Assembly: GCF_009834565.1 (NCBI RefSeq)
Contig: NZ_CP019428.1
Span: 1,116,001-1,180,000, forward strand
Reading direction: 5' to 3'
Source of the DNA: Pseudomonas sp. R76
Lineage (GTDB): Bacteria > Pseudomonadota > Gammaproteobacteria > Pseudomonadales > Pseudomonadaceae
Length of the DNA: 64,000 nucleotides
Shown piece after piece: positions 25,256 through 33,986 of this stretch. Numbering within the stretch: position 1 is the first letter of the stretch; every line of letters begins with the position of its first letter. Made by a program: the position numbers and the translations under genes. The notes beneath the pieces were generated by a model, which was not told the origin of the DNA, searched no databases, and saw only the letters and a program-made list of their open reading frames with translations.

Positions 25256-26251
25256 CTATGCGGCTTGCTGAAATTGCTGCCGGTACTGGTTCGGCGACAA
25301 CTCCGTGTGCTGCCTGAACAACCGCGCAAAGAAGCTCGCATCGTCGTAACCCACCTCATAACTGATGGTCTTGATGCTCTTGCGGCTGCCCGACAGCAAG
25401 CCCTTGGCGGTCTCGATGCGCAGGCGTTGCAGGTAATGCAGCGGCTTGTCGCCGGTGGCAGTCTGGAAGCGTCGCATGAAGTTGCGAATGCTCATGCCGT
25501 GCTCCCGCGCGACGTCTTCAAAGCGGAACTTGTCGGCAAAATGCTCTTCGAGCCAGTGCTGGATCTGCAGGATGATCACGTCCTGGTGCAGCTTCTGGCC
25601 GCCAAAACCGATGCGCCCCGGCGCGTAGCTGCGCTGCACTTCGTAAAGAATGTCGCGGGCCACGGCCTGGGCGATGTTGGCGCCGCAGAAACGTTCGATC
25701 AAATAGATGTAGAGGTCGCAGGCCGAGGTGGTGCCGCCGGCGCAATACAGGTTGTCGGCGTCGGTCAGGTGCTTGTCCTGGTTGAGCTGCACCTTGGGGA
25801 AGCGTTCGCTGAAGGCCGTGAAGAATCGCCAATAGGTGGTCGCCTCCTTGCCATCCAGCAGGCCAGCTTCGGCCAGCCAGAACACGCCGGTGGCTTCACC
25901 GCAGAGCACCGCGCCACGCGCATGTTGGGCGCGCAACCAGGGCAGCACTTGCGGATAGCGTGTGCACAGCGCGTCGAAGTCGTCCCAGAAGGCCGGCAGC
26001 ACGATGATGTCGGCGTCTTCGAGGCCGCCATCCACCGGCATGATCACATCACTGAAGCTGCGCACCGATTGCCCGTCGGGGCTGACCAGGCGCGTTTCAA
26101 ACGCTGGGGTCAGGCCCAGGCCTTGTTGTTTGCCATACCGCAGGCTGGCGAGATGGAAGAAATCCTTGGCTTGCATGAGGGTTGAAGCGAATACCCGATC
26201 AATGGCCAAAATGCTGACGCGCCGCAACGGCGTGGAGATTTGGTTAGACAT
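25256..26251 (-). CDS. GlxA-type transcriptional regulator (DJ-1/PfpI + AraC HTH)
   Basis: 331 residues. The N-terminal class-I-amidotransferase-like domain (about 10-190; ARGAVLCGEATGVFWLAEAGL) lacks assured catalytic function in these regulators. The C-terminal AraC/XylS domain has two helix-turn-helix units (VAREHGMSIRNFMRRF and SYEVGYDDASFFARLFRQH). It is divergent from the acyl-CoA dehydrogenase gene, a probable target. The start has almost no Shine-Dalgarno; instead AAGAATAA (minus strand, 26260-26267) lies 8 bases upstream, a Crc/Hfq-type motif. Confidence 0.9.
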   Translation of the reverse strand: MSNQISTPLRRVSILAIDRVFASTLMQAKDFFHLASLRYGKQQGLGLTPAFETRLVSPDGQSVRSFSDVIMPVDGGLEDADIIVLPAFWDDFDALCTRYPQVLPWLRAQHARGAVLCGEATGVFWLAEAGLLDGKEATTYWRFFTAFSERFPKVQLNQDKHLTDADNLYCAGGTTSACDLYIYLIERFCGANIAQAVARDILYEVQRSYAPGRIGFGGQKLHQDVIILQIQHWLEEHFADKFRFEDVAREHGMSIRNFMRRFQTATGDKPLHYLQRLRIETAKGLLSGSRKSIKTISYEVGYDDASFFARLFRQHTELSPNQYRQQFQQAA

Positions 26252-26259
26252 AATTTCAT

Positions 26260-26267
26260 TTATTCTT
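26260..26267 (-). promoter_or_regulatory. Candidate Crc/Hfq (CA) motif at regulator start
   Basis: Minus-strand AAGAATAA fits AANAANAA, the motif bound by Hfq with Crc in Pseudomonas catabolite repression, at the place where the ribosome site would normally be. Short and AT-rich, so chance occurrence is possible. Confidence 0.35.
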
Positions 26268-26396
26268 ATAGGGGAAAGTGGTCACCAGACGGCTGGATCG
26301 TCTTATTTTTTGTCGCATGTGTCCAGTGTCCTGTGACGCCTTCGCGGCATAGGCTCTGGGGTCTGGCTTTTGTCCGACAATCCACGCAGGTGACCC

Positions 26397-27533
26397 ATGA
26401 TCCCCAGAACCTTGTTCAGCTCGGAGCACGAACTCTTCCGCGAGAGTGTGCGCACCTTCCTCGAAAAACACGCCGCGCCGTTCCATGCGCAATGGGAGAA
26501 GCAGGGCTATATCGACCGTGGGCTGTGGAGCAAGGCGGGGGAGGCGGGCATGTTGTGTTCGCATCTGCCGGAGGAATATGGCGGCCTGGGCGCGGACTTT
26601 TTGTACAGCGCGGTGGTGATCGAAGAGATCAGCCGCCTCGGTTTGACCGGCATCGGGTTTTCCCTGCATTCGGACATCGTCGCGCCGTACATCCTGCATT
26701 ACGGCAGTGAAGCGCTGAAACACAAATACCTGCCCAAGTTGATTTCCGGCGAGATGGTCACAGCCATCGCCATGACCGAACCGGGCGCCGGCTCCGACTT
26801 GCAGGGCGTCAAGACCACGGCGGTGCTGGACGGCGATGAGTACGTGATCAACGGTTCCAAGACCTTTATCACCAATGGCTTTCTCGCCGAGCTGGTGATC
26901 GTGGTGGCCAAGACCGACCCCAAGGCCGGCGCGAAGGGCACCAGCCTGTTTTTGGTGGAAGCGGATACGCCGGGCTTCGACAAGGGCAAGCGCCTGGAGA
27001 AGGTCGGCATGAAGGCCCAGGACACCTCGGAGCTGTTCTTCCAGGACGTGCGCGTGCCCAAGGACAACCTGCTGGGCCAGGCGGGCATGGGCTTCGCGTA
27101 TTTGATGCAGGAGTTGCCGCAGGAGCGTTTGACCGTGGCGATTGGCGCGCTCTCATCGGCTGAAGCGGCGTTGGCGTGGACGTTGGAATACACCCGCGAG
27201 CGCAAGGCGTTCGGCAAGGCGATTGCCGACTTCCAGAACACCCGGTTCAAGCTGGCGGAGATGGCCACCGAGATTCAGATTGGTCGTGTGTTCGTCGACA
27301 AATGCATGGCGTTGCACCTGGAAGGCAAGCTCGACGTGCCTACCGCGGCGATGGCCAAGTATTGGGCCACGGACCTGCAATGCAAGGTGCTCGACGAGTG
27401 CGTGCAGTTGCACGGCGGCTACGGTTTCATGTGGGAATACCCGATTGCACGGGCTTGGGCGGATGCGCGAGTGCAGCGAATTTATGCGGGGACCAATGAG
27501 ATCATGAAAGAGATTATTGCGCGGGCGCTCTGA
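26397..27533 (+). CDS. Acyl-CoA dehydrogenase
   Basis: 378 residues; FAD enzyme that oxidises acyl-CoA to 2-enoyl-CoA. Signatures are AMTEPGAGSDLQGVKTTA (flavin/substrate loop) and QLHGGYGFMWEYPIARAWAD, with RIYAGTNEIMKEIIARAL at the C-terminus. It is closest in pattern to long/branched-chain dehydrogenases; chain-length preference cannot be read. It is divergent from the GlxA-type regulator across 145 bases. Confidence 0.93.
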   Translation: MIPRTLFSSEHELFRESVRTFLEKHAAPFHAQWEKQGYIDRGLWSKAGEAGMLCSHLPEEYGGLGADFLYSAVVIEEISRLGLTGIGFSLHSDIVAPYILHYGSEALKHKYLPKLISGEMVTAIAMTEPGAGSDLQGVKTTAVLDGDEYVINGSKTFITNGFLAELVIVVAKTDPKAGAKGTSLFLVEADTPGFDKGKRLEKVGMKAQDTSELFFQDVRVPKDNLLGQAGMGFAYLMQELPQERLTVAIGALSSAEAALAWTLEYTRERKAFGKAIADFQNTRFKLAEMATEIQIGRVFVDKCMALHLEGKLDVPTAAMAKYWATDLQCKVLDECVQLHGGYGFMWEYPIARAWADARVQRIYAGTNEIMKEIIARAL

Positions 27534-27555
27534 TTTTGTGGTGTGGCTGAGGGCC

Positions 27556-27632
27556 CCATCGCAGGCAAGCGCGCTCCCACATTTGACGGTGTTCGCAGTT
27601 CAAAATGTGGGAGCCGGGCTTGCCCGCGATGG
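27556..27632. repeat. REP pair after acyl-CoA dehydrogenase gene
   Basis: Inverted arms CCATCGCAGGCAAGC...CTCCCACATTTGA and TCAAAATGTGGGAG...GGCTTGCCCGCGATGG. The arms are less identical to each other than in the other pairs. It lies between two convergent genes. Confidence 0.85.
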
Positions 27633-27647
27633 CGGTCTACAGATCAA

Positions 27648-28688
27648 TCAAGGCGCTGGATTCGGATGATCCTTCTGAATCGCCTCAATCCCTTCCAACA
27701 CTTCTTTCGACAGTTTCAGGTCGGCACTGGCAATGTTGCTGTCCAGTTGCTCCAGTGTCGTGGCACCAATAATGTTGCTGGTCACAAACGGCTGTTGCGT
27801 CACGAACGCCAGCGCCATCTGCGCCGGGTCCAGGCCGTGCTCACGCGCCAGTGCCACATAACGGCTGCAGGCGGCTTCCGACTGCGGGTTGAAGTAGCGG
27901 CTGAAGCGGCTGTATTCGGTCAGGCGCGCCTTGGCTGGGCGTGCGCCGTTCTCGTACTTGCCGCTGAGCATGCCGAATGCCAGCGGCGAGTAGGCCAGCA
28001 GACCGCATTGTTCACGAATCGCAATTTCCGCCAGGCCCACTTCAAAGCTGCGGTTAAGCAGGTTGTAGGGGTTCTGGATCGACACCGCGCGGGTCCAGCC
28101 ACGGGCTTCGGCCAGGGCCAGGAACTTCATGGTGCCCCACGGGGTTTCGTTGGACAGGCCGATGTGACGGATCTTGCCGGCCTTCACCTGTTCGTCCAGC
28201 GCTTCGAGGGTTTCTTCCAGCGGGGGCAGGTCGTCTTCGTCCTTGTGCTTGTAGCTCAGTTGGCCGAAGAAGTTGGTGCTGCGCTCCGGCCAGTGCAACT
28301 GGTAGAGGTCGATCCAGTCGGTCTGCAGGCGTTTGAGGCTGGCATCCAGGGCTTCGACGATGTGCTTGCGGTTGTGGCGCAGGTGACCATCACGGATGTA
28401 GTCGATGGTATTACCGGGGCCGGCGATCTTGCTGGCGAGGATCCAGTCGGCACGGTCGCCGCGGCTTTTGAAGTAATTACCGATGTAACGCTCGGTGGTG
28501 GCATAGGTGTCTGCCTTCGGCGGCACCGGGTACATTTCGGCGGTATCGAGGAAGTTGATCCCCGCGGCCTTGGCCCGTTCGATCTGCGCGAAGGCCTCTG
28601 CCTCGCTGTTCTGCTCACCCCAGGTCATGGTGCCCAAGGCTATCGCGCTTACGTTCAGATCGGTCCGGCCCAGCTGTCGATAATCCAT
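27648..28688 (-). CDS. Aldo/keto reductase (Tas-like)
   Basis: 346 residues, NADP-dependent oxidoreductase fold. Typical motifs are ALGTMTWGEQNSEAEAF, NFLDTAEMYPVPPKAD (catalytic Asp and Tyr), ILASKI (Lys), LYQLHWPERS (His) and LLAYSPLAFGMLSG. Length and the insert PVPPKADTYATTE match E. coli Tas. The start at 28688 gives the family N-terminus MDYRQLGRTDL. Physiological substrate unknown. Confidence 0.92.
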   Translation of the reverse strand: MDYRQLGRTDLNVSAIALGTMTWGEQNSEAEAFAQIERAKAAGINFLDTAEMYPVPPKADTYATTERYIGNYFKSRGDRADWILASKIAGPGNTIDYIRDGHLRHNRKHIVEALDASLKRLQTDWIDLYQLHWPERSTNFFGQLSYKHKDEDDLPPLEETLEALDEQVKAGKIRHIGLSNETPWGTMKFLALAEARGWTRAVSIQNPYNLLNRSFEVGLAEIAIREQCGLLAYSPLAFGMLSGKYENGARPAKARLTEYSRFSRYFNPQSEAACSRYVALAREHGLDPAQMALAFVTQQPFVTSNIIGATTLEQLDSNIASADLKLSKEVLEGIEAIQKDHPNPAP

Positions 28689-28865
28689 CGGGTACTCCTT
28701 CGGGGAAAACAATCATAAAAGCAGGTTGAATTTTTTTTCGCAATCTGCATAATTGCCCACCTCTTTCTGCAGTGGAAGTGATGCGCCGCCTGCCGAAGAA
28801 TCTTGCCGTTGAACGGACGCGCCGACCCGAGCCCCCGATAGCGTCTGTATCCGGCTGCCTTTGAC

Positions 28866-28894
28866 TTGTCAAAGTACGCACTATTCAGTAAGAT
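28866..28894 (+). promoter_or_regulatory. Candidate sigma-70 promoter of rplM-rpsI
   Basis: TTGTCA (28866-28871), 17-base spacer, TAAGAT (28889-28894), 42 bases before the rplM ATG. Five of six and four of six consensus matches; an overlapping TTGAC-TT-GTCAA dyad precedes it. Confidence 0.5.
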
Positions 28895-28936
28895 CCGCCG
28901 TCTAATTTACAGGGCGGCCCCTGAGGCTATTAAAGA

Positions 28937-29365
28937 ATGACAACTTTTACTGCAAAACCGGAAACAGTTCAGCGCGACTGGTTTGTCGTCGACGCCGCTG
29001 GTCAGACCCTGGGTCGTCTGGCCACTGAAGTCGCCAGCCGTCTGCGTGGCAAGCACAAGCCTGAGTACACCCCTCACGTTGACACCGGTGACTACATCGT
29101 GATCATCAACGCTGAGCAGGTACGTGTTACCGGCAACAAAGCGCAAGACAAAATGTACTACCGTCACTCCGGTTTCCCAGGCGGTATCAAGTCTTCGAAC
29201 TTTGAAGGCCTGATTTCCAAGAAGCCTGAAGCCCCGATCGAAATCGCGGTCAAAGGCATGCTGCCGAAGGGCCCACTGGGTCGCGATATGTTTCGCAAGC
29301 TGAAAGTCTATGCGGGCGCTGTACACCCTCATGCTGCTCAGCAGCCCCAAGAACTGAAGTTTTAA
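28937..29365 (+). CDS. rplM: 50S ribosomal protein L13
   Basis: 142 residues, the normal length. [20 protein letters not shown] and the signature [20 protein letters not shown] identify it. Early assembly protein of the large subunit. It is the first gene of the rplM-rpsI operon, 14 bases before rpsI. In E. coli L13 represses its own operon through the leader; the short leader here was not analysed further. Confidence 0.98.
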   Translation: MTTFTAKPETVQRDWFVVDAAGQTLGRLATEVASRLRGKHKPEYTPHVDTGDYIVIINAEQVRVTGNKAQDKMYYRHSGFPGGIKSSNFEGLISKKPEAPIEIAVKGMLPKGPLGRDMFRKLKVYAGAVHPHAAQQPQELKF

Positions 29366-29379
29366 CGGAATAGTTCATT

Positions 29380-29772
29380 ATGTCGGCGACTCAAAATTAC
29401 GGCACTGGCCGTCGCAAAACCGCAACCGCACGCGTTTTCCTGCGTCCGGGCACTGGTAACATCTCGATCAACAACCGCACTCTGGACAACTTCTTCGGTC
29501 GCGAAACTGCCCGCATGGTAGTTCGTCAGCCGCTGGAACTGACCGAGACCGTTGAAAAGTTCGACATCTACGTCACCGTTATCGGTGGCGGTGTAAGTGG
29601 TCAAGCTGGCGCAATCCGCCACGGTATCACTCGCGCTCTGATGCAGTACGACGAAACCCTGCGTGGCGCTCTGCGCAAAGCTGGCTTCGTTACTCGCGAT
29701 GCTCGTGAAGTTGAACGTAAGAAAGTCGGTCTGCGTAAAGCGCGTAAGCGTCCGCAGTACTCGAAGCGTTAA
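29380..29772 (+). CDS. rpsI: 30S ribosomal protein S9
   Basis: 130 residues. [19 protein letters not shown] at the start, [19 protein letters not shown] in the middle and the basic tail [12 protein letters not shown], whose last residues reach the P-site tRNA. Second gene of the operon, followed by a strong terminator. Confidence 0.98.
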   Translation: MSATQNYGTGRRKTATARVFLRPGTGNISINNRTLDNFFGRETARMVVRQPLELTETVEKFDIYVTVIGGGVSGQAGAIRHGITRALMQYDETLRGALRKAGFVTRDAREVERKKVGLRKARKRPQYSKR

Positions 29773-29789
29773 TTCGCTTTACGTTCCAC

Positions 29790-29827
29790 AAAAACGCCCA
29801 ACTCCTCACGGAGCTGGGCGTTTTTTA
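29790..29827 (+). terminator. Rho-independent terminator of rplM-rpsI
   Basis: AAAACGCCCAACTCC / GGAGCTGGGCGTTTTTT, 17 bases after the rpsI stop. Confidence 0.9.
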
Positions 29828-29864
29828 TTGCCTGCGATTTATGCACATTTTTCGCCGTGACAAC

Positions 29865-29891
29865 TTGCCACATCCGTAGACCCCCTATACT
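29865..29891 (+). promoter_or_regulatory. Candidate promoter of petABC
   Basis: TTGCCA (29865-29870) and TATACT (29886-29891). The -10 is good; the 15-base spacer is short. The petA leader would be about 140 bases long. Confidence 0.4.
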
Positions 29892-30037
29892 ACAAGGCCT
29901 GGAGGGGCAGCCCCGGGCAATTCCCTTGTCATACGTGGGGCTTTTCATTACCATCCGACAAAATTTTTATAAGTAAAGATTCAACACTTAGTAGACGCCT
30001 GATTTAACAGGCCAAAAAGCTGATGGGAGAGGACTGA

Positions 30038-30634
30038 ATGAGCAATGACGGCGTGAATGCAGGCCGGCGTCGCTTCTTGGTAGCAGCCACATCCGTGGTG
30101 GGTGCTGCAGGAGCGGTGGGGGCTGCGGTCCCGTTCGTGGGGTCATGGTTTCCCAGTGCCAAGGCGAAAGCCGCAGGTGCACCGGTGAAGGTGAATGTCA
30201 GCAAGATCGACCCGGGCCAGCAGATGATTGCTGAGTGGCGCGGTCAGCCGGTCTTCATCGTTCGTCGTACTGAGGAAATCCTGGGGAATCTGAAGAAAAT
30301 CGAAGGTCAGCTGTCTGATCCCGATTCGAAGAATTCCGAACAACCCGCCTACGTCGATAAGGAAATCCGTTCGATCAAGCCAGAGATCCTGCTGCTGATC
30401 GGTATCTGCACCCACTTGGGTTGCTCGCCTACTTTCCGCCCTGAAGTTGCTCCTGCCGACCTGGGCAAAGACTGGGTCGGGGGTTACTTCTGCCCCTGCC
30501 ACGGCTCCCATTACGACCTGGCTGGTCGCGTCTACAAGTCACAACCCGCACCACTGAACCTGCCAGTTCCGCCACATCACTACGAGACTGACAGTGTCAT
30601 TGTCATTGGCGTCGACGAGGGGGAGAAAGCCTGA
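30038..30634 (+). CDS. petA: Ubiquinol-cytochrome c reductase iron-sulfur (Rieske) subunit
   Basis: 198 residues. An N-terminal Tat-type signal anchor (GRRRFLVAATSVVGAAGAVG) keeps it in the membrane. The 2Fe-2S ligands are in CTHLGC (C124, H126) and CPCHGSH (C154 region, H155). It is part of the bc1 complex in the cytoplasmic membrane, passing electrons from quinol to cytochrome c1. Its stop overlaps the petB start by one base. Confidence 0.97.
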   Translation: MSNDGVNAGRRRFLVAATSVVGAAGAVGAAVPFVGSWFPSAKAKAAGAPVKVNVSKIDPGQQMIAEWRGQPVFIVRRTEEILGNLKKIEGQLSDPDSKNSEQPAYVDKEIRSIKPEILLLIGICTHLGCSPTFRPEVAPADLGKDWVGGYFCPCHGSHYDLAGRVYKSQPAPLNLPVPPHHYETDSVIVIGVDEGEKA

Positions 30635-31845
30635 TGAGCAAGTTCATGGATTGGGTGGATGCGCGTTTCCCCGCTACCAAAATGTGGGAAGACCATCTCA
30701 GCAAATATTACGCACCAAAAAACTTCAACTTCTTCTACTTCTTCGGCTCACTGGCACTCTTGGTGCTGGTCAACCAGCTGGTCACGGGTGTGTGGCTGAC
30801 GATGAGTTACACGCCGTCGGCCGAAGAGGCCTTCGCCTCCGTTGAAGGGATCATGCGCGACGTCGAGTACGGCTCGATTCTGCGCTTGCTGCACTCCACC
30901 GGCGCCTCGGCGTTCTTCATCGTGGTCTACATGCACATGTTCCGTGGCTTGCTCTACGGTTCGTACCAGAAACCCCGCGAGCTGGTGTGGGTGTTCGGCA
31001 TGCTGATCTACCTGGCGCTGATGGCGGAGGCCTTCATGGGCTATCTGCTGCCGTGGGGCCAGATGTCGTACTGGGGCGCCCAGGTGATCATCTCGCTGTT
31101 CGGCGCAATCCCGGTCATCGGCAACGACCTGACCCAGTGGATTCGTGGCGACTACCTGATCTCCGGCATCACCCTGAACCGCTTCTTCGCCCTGCACGTC
31201 GTGGCGCTGCCGATCGTGATTCTGGGCCTGGTGGTGCTGCACATCCTGGCGCTGCACGAAGTCGGTTCGAACAACCCGGATGGCGTCGACATCAAGAAGC
31301 ACAAAGACGAAAACGGCATACCGCTGGACGGCATTCCGTTCCACCCGTACTACACCGTGAAAGATATCGTCGGCGTGGTGGTGTTCCTGTTCATCTTCTG
31401 CTCGATCGTGTTCTTTTTCCCGGAGATGGGCGGGTATTTCCTCGAGAAGCCTAACTTCGAACAGGCCAACGCCTTCAAGACACCTGAACACATTGCGCCG
31501 GTCTGGTACTTCACGCCGTTCTACGCGATCTTGCGGGCGATTCCAGACAAACTCATGGGCGTTGTTGCCATGGGGGCGTCGATTGCGCTGCTGTTCGTGC
31601 TGCCGTGGCTTGACCGCAGCCCGGTCAAGTCGATGCGCTACAAGGGATGGTTGAGCCGGATCTGGCTGGTCGTGTTCTGCATCGCGTTCATGCTGCTGGG
31701 CTGGACCGGCGTCAAGGCACCGACGCCTGCGCTGACAGTGCTGTCGCAGGTCTGCACCTTCCTGTACTTCGCCTACTTCATTCTGATGCCGTTCTACACC
31801 CGGCTCGAGAAGACCAAACCGGTTCCGGAAAGGGTGACTGGCTGA
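30634..31845 (+). CDS. petB: Cytochrome b subunit of the bc1 complex
   Basis: 403 residues, about eight membrane helices. Haem-ligand histidines lie in the second and fourth helices (LHSTGASAFFIVVYMHMFRG; FFALHVVALPIVILGLVVLHI), and PEMGGYF corresponds to the quinol-site PEWY-type loop region in a shifted form. The ATG shares its A with the petA stop (TGATG) and its own stop shares a base with petC, so the three are tightly coupled. Confidence 0.97.
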   Translation: MSKFMDWVDARFPATKMWEDHLSKYYAPKNFNFFYFFGSLALLVLVNQLVTGVWLTMSYTPSAEEAFASVEGIMRDVEYGSILRLLHSTGASAFFIVVYMHMFRGLLYGSYQKPRELVWVFGMLIYLALMAEAFMGYLLPWGQMSYWGAQVIISLFGAIPVIGNDLTQWIRGDYLISGITLNRFFALHVVALPIVILGLVVLHILALHEVGSNNPDGVDIKKHKDENGIPLDGIPFHPYYTVKDIVGVVVFLFIFCSIVFFFPEMGGYFLEKPNFEQANAFKTPEHIAPVWYFTPFYAILRAIPDKLMGVVAMGASIALLFVLPWLDRSPVKSMRYKGWLSRIWLVVFCIAFMLLGWTGVKAPTPALTVLSQVCTFLYFAYFILMPFYTRLEKTKPVPERVTG

Positions 31846-32624
31846 TGAAAAAATTATTTGTTGCATTGATGCTTGCGGCGCTGCCGCTACTGTCCTTCGC
31901 CGCCGAGCATGGCGCAGAGCTGGAGAGCGTCGACATCGACGTCTCTGACAAGGCCGCCATGCAGGATGGCGCGCGTACGTTCGCCAACTACTGCATGGGC
32001 TGTCACAGCGCCAAGTTCCAGCGTTATGAGCGTGTTGCCGATGACCTGGGAATACCCCACGAACTCATGATGGAGAAACTGGTGTTCACGGGCGCCAAGA
32101 TCGGCGACCACATGAACATCGGCATGCAGCCTGCCGACGCCAAGGCCTGGTTCGGTGCTGCACCACCTGACCTGACCCTGGTGGCGCGCGTGCGCGGCAC
32201 CGATTGGCTGTATGGCTACCTCAAATCCTTCTACGAGGACCCGGCACGCCCTTGGGGTGTGAACAATAAAGTCTTCCCGAACGTCGGCATGCCTAACGTT
32301 CTGGTCGGCCTGCAGGGTCGCCAAGTGGTAGGATGCAAGCAGGTTCAGGTCGTTGAAGACGGCAAGAAGCAATATGATCCGTTGACCGGCACGCCTTTGA
32401 CTCATGAAGCGTGCGATCAACTGACCATCGTGCCCAAAACCGGTACGCTGAATGAAGAGCAGTTCGACGAGAAGGTCAAGAATCTGGTGACCTTCCTGGC
32501 CTACTCGGCCAACCCGGTCAAACTGCAACATCAGCGCATCGGCACCTATGTATTGCTGTACCTGGCTTTCTTCTTCGTGTTCGCCTATCTGCTTAAACGC
32601 GAATACTGGAAGGATGTGCATTGA
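31845..32624 (+). CDS. petC: Cytochrome c1 subunit of the bc1 complex
   Basis: 259 residues; signal peptide MKKLFVALMLAALPLLSFA-A. Haem c site CMGCHS (C50, C53, H54). A single C-terminal anchor helix (TYVLLYLAFFFVFAYLL) is followed by a basic tail. The start is the ATG overlapping the petB stop; longer upstream readings run through petB in another frame. Last gene of the operon, followed by a long hairpin. Confidence 0.97.
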   Translation: MKKLFVALMLAALPLLSFAAEHGAELESVDIDVSDKAAMQDGARTFANYCMGCHSAKFQRYERVADDLGIPHELMMEKLVFTGAKIGDHMNIGMQPADAKAWFGAAPPDLTLVARVRGTDWLYGYLKSFYEDPARPWGVNNKVFPNVGMPNVLVGLQGRQVVGCKQVQVVEDGKKQYDPLTGTPLTHEACDQLTIVPKTGTLNEEQFDEKVKNLVTFLAYSANPVKLQHQRIGTYVLLYLAFFFVFAYLLKREYWKDVH

Positions 32625-32653
32625 TCCAACCGTAAGCAATTGCTGTTAATCTT

Positions 32654-32735
32654 GCGCGCCCAGCGGCATCTCTGAACACGTAGTGGTCTGGTTGAACCAG
32701 GCACTGCAGAGATGCTCTCTGGGCGCGCTCGTTTT
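32654..32735 (+). terminator. Long two-part hairpin with T-run between petC and sspA
   Basis: GCGCGCCCAG pairs with CTGGGCGCGC and GCATCTCTG with CAGAGATGC (19 bp with a small internal loop), a 32-base apical loop, then TCGTTTTT. It is a likely terminator of petABC, and its position also makes it a possible leader element for sspA. Confidence 0.75.
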
Positions 32736-32773
32736 TGAGCTTTCGATAATTTCAACAAGCGAGGAGGACCGCC

Positions 32774-33391
32774 ATGGGCGTGACCAATCGGTTGGCCTGT
32801 TACTCCGACCCCGCCGACCACTATTCCCACCGAGTACGCATCGTGCTCGCAGAGAAGGGTGTCAGCGCCGAGATCATCAGTGTGGAGGTGGGTCGTCATC
32901 CACCAAAACTGATCGAAGTGAACCCTTACGGCAGCTTGCCCACCCTGGTCGATCGTGACCTGGCGTTGTGGGAGTCAACCGTGGTGATGGAATACCTGGA
33001 TGAGCGTTACCCTCATCCGCCTTTGCTGCCGGTGTACCCGGTGGCGCGTGCCAACAGCCGCCTGCTGATCCATCGGATCCAGCGTGACTGGTGCGGGCTG
33101 GTGGATGTGATTCTGGATTCACGTACAAAAGAAGCCGTTCGAGTGCAGGCACGCAAGGAATTGCGTGAGAGCCTGACCGGTGTTTCGCCGCTGTTCGCCG
33201 ACAAACCTTTTTTCCTCAGCGAGGAACAAAGTTTGGTGGATTGCTGCCTATTACCCATACTCTGGCGCTTGCCGATTCTCGGTATTGAACTGCCGCGGCC
33301 GGCCAAGCCGTTGCTTGATTACATGGAGCGCCAGTTTGCGCGTGAGGCTTTCCAGGCGAGTCTGTCTGGTGTCGAACGCGATATGCGCTAA
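32774..33391 (+). CDS. sspA: Stringent starvation protein A
   Basis: 205 residues with a glutathione-transferase-like fold: an N-terminal thioredoxin-type domain ([50 protein letters not shown]) and a helical C-terminal domain. SspA binds RNA polymerase and alters promoter choice under starvation; in pseudomonads it affects virulence regulators. A strong GAGGAGG ribosome site precedes it. It is 17 bases before sspB. Confidence 0.95.
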   Translation: MGVTNRLACYSDPADHYSHRVRIVLAEKGVSAEIISVEVGRHPPKLIEVNPYGSLPTLVDRDLALWESTVVMEYLDERYPHPPLLPVYPVARANSRLLIHRIQRDWCGLVDVILDSRTKEAVRVQARKELRESLTGVSPLFADKPFFLSEEQSLVDCCLLPILWRLPILGIELPRPAKPLLDYMERQFAREAFQASLSGVERDMR

Positions 33392-33408
33392 GGCTTAAGG
33401 AGCCGCTG

Positions 33409-33828
33409 ATGAACTCCAGTCGACCCTATTTGGTCCGCGCGCTCTATGAGTGGATTGTGGACAACGATTGCACCCCGCACATGCTGGTCAACTCTGAATT
33501 TCCGAAAGTTGACGTACCGCAGGGTTTTGCCAGTGATGGGCAAATTGTGCTGAACGTATCGCCGAGTGCCGTGCGCCACCTGCACATGGACAACGAGGCG
33601 GTGAGCTTTGAAGGGCGTTTTGGCGGCGTGCCGCATACGCTGTTCGTGCCGATTGGCGCGATTCTCGGGATCTATGCCCGTGAGAATGGCCAAGGCATGG
33701 TGTTCGATCTGGAGTCGCCTTTCGAGGACGACGAATCGATCGAAGGCGAAGACGGTGATGATGTGCCACCACCCGATTCCGAGCCACCGCGTCCAAGCGG
33801 TCGGCCGAGCCTGAAAGTGGTGAAGTAA
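33409..33828 (+). CDS. sspB: ClpXP adaptor SspB
   Basis: 139 residues. The folded domain (SSRPYLVRALYEWIVDNDCTPHMLV; LNVSPSAVRHLHMDNE; FGGVPHTLFVPIGAILGIYAREN) binds ssrA tags. It is followed by an acidic flexible linker and the short C-terminal ClpX-binding motif RPSLKVVK. It delivers ssrA-tagged proteins to ClpXP. Co-transcribed with sspA and followed by a terminator. Confidence 0.96.
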   Translation: MNSSRPYLVRALYEWIVDNDCTPHMLVNSEFPKVDVPQGFASDGQIVLNVSPSAVRHLHMDNEAVSFEGRFGGVPHTLFVPIGAILGIYARENGQGMVFDLESPFEDDESIEGEDGDDVPPPDSEPPRPSGRPSLKVVK

Positions 33829-33858
33829 GCGGCTTTCACCCTCGGGTGGGTCGTAAAG

Positions 33859-33888
33859 ATGCCTCGACATATGTCGGGGCATTTTTTT
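33859..33888 (+). terminator. Rho-independent terminator of sspAB
   Basis: ATGCCTCGACAT / ATGTCGGGGCAT with a T-run of seven. Confidence 0.88.
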
Positions 33889-33986
33889 GCGTGAAGGATG
33901 TGGATGAAAGTCGCGACAGAACGGTGATCGTACAACCGCCATGTGCTATGATGCGGGCTCAAGTTCGCCGAGAAAGATGGTTCATC

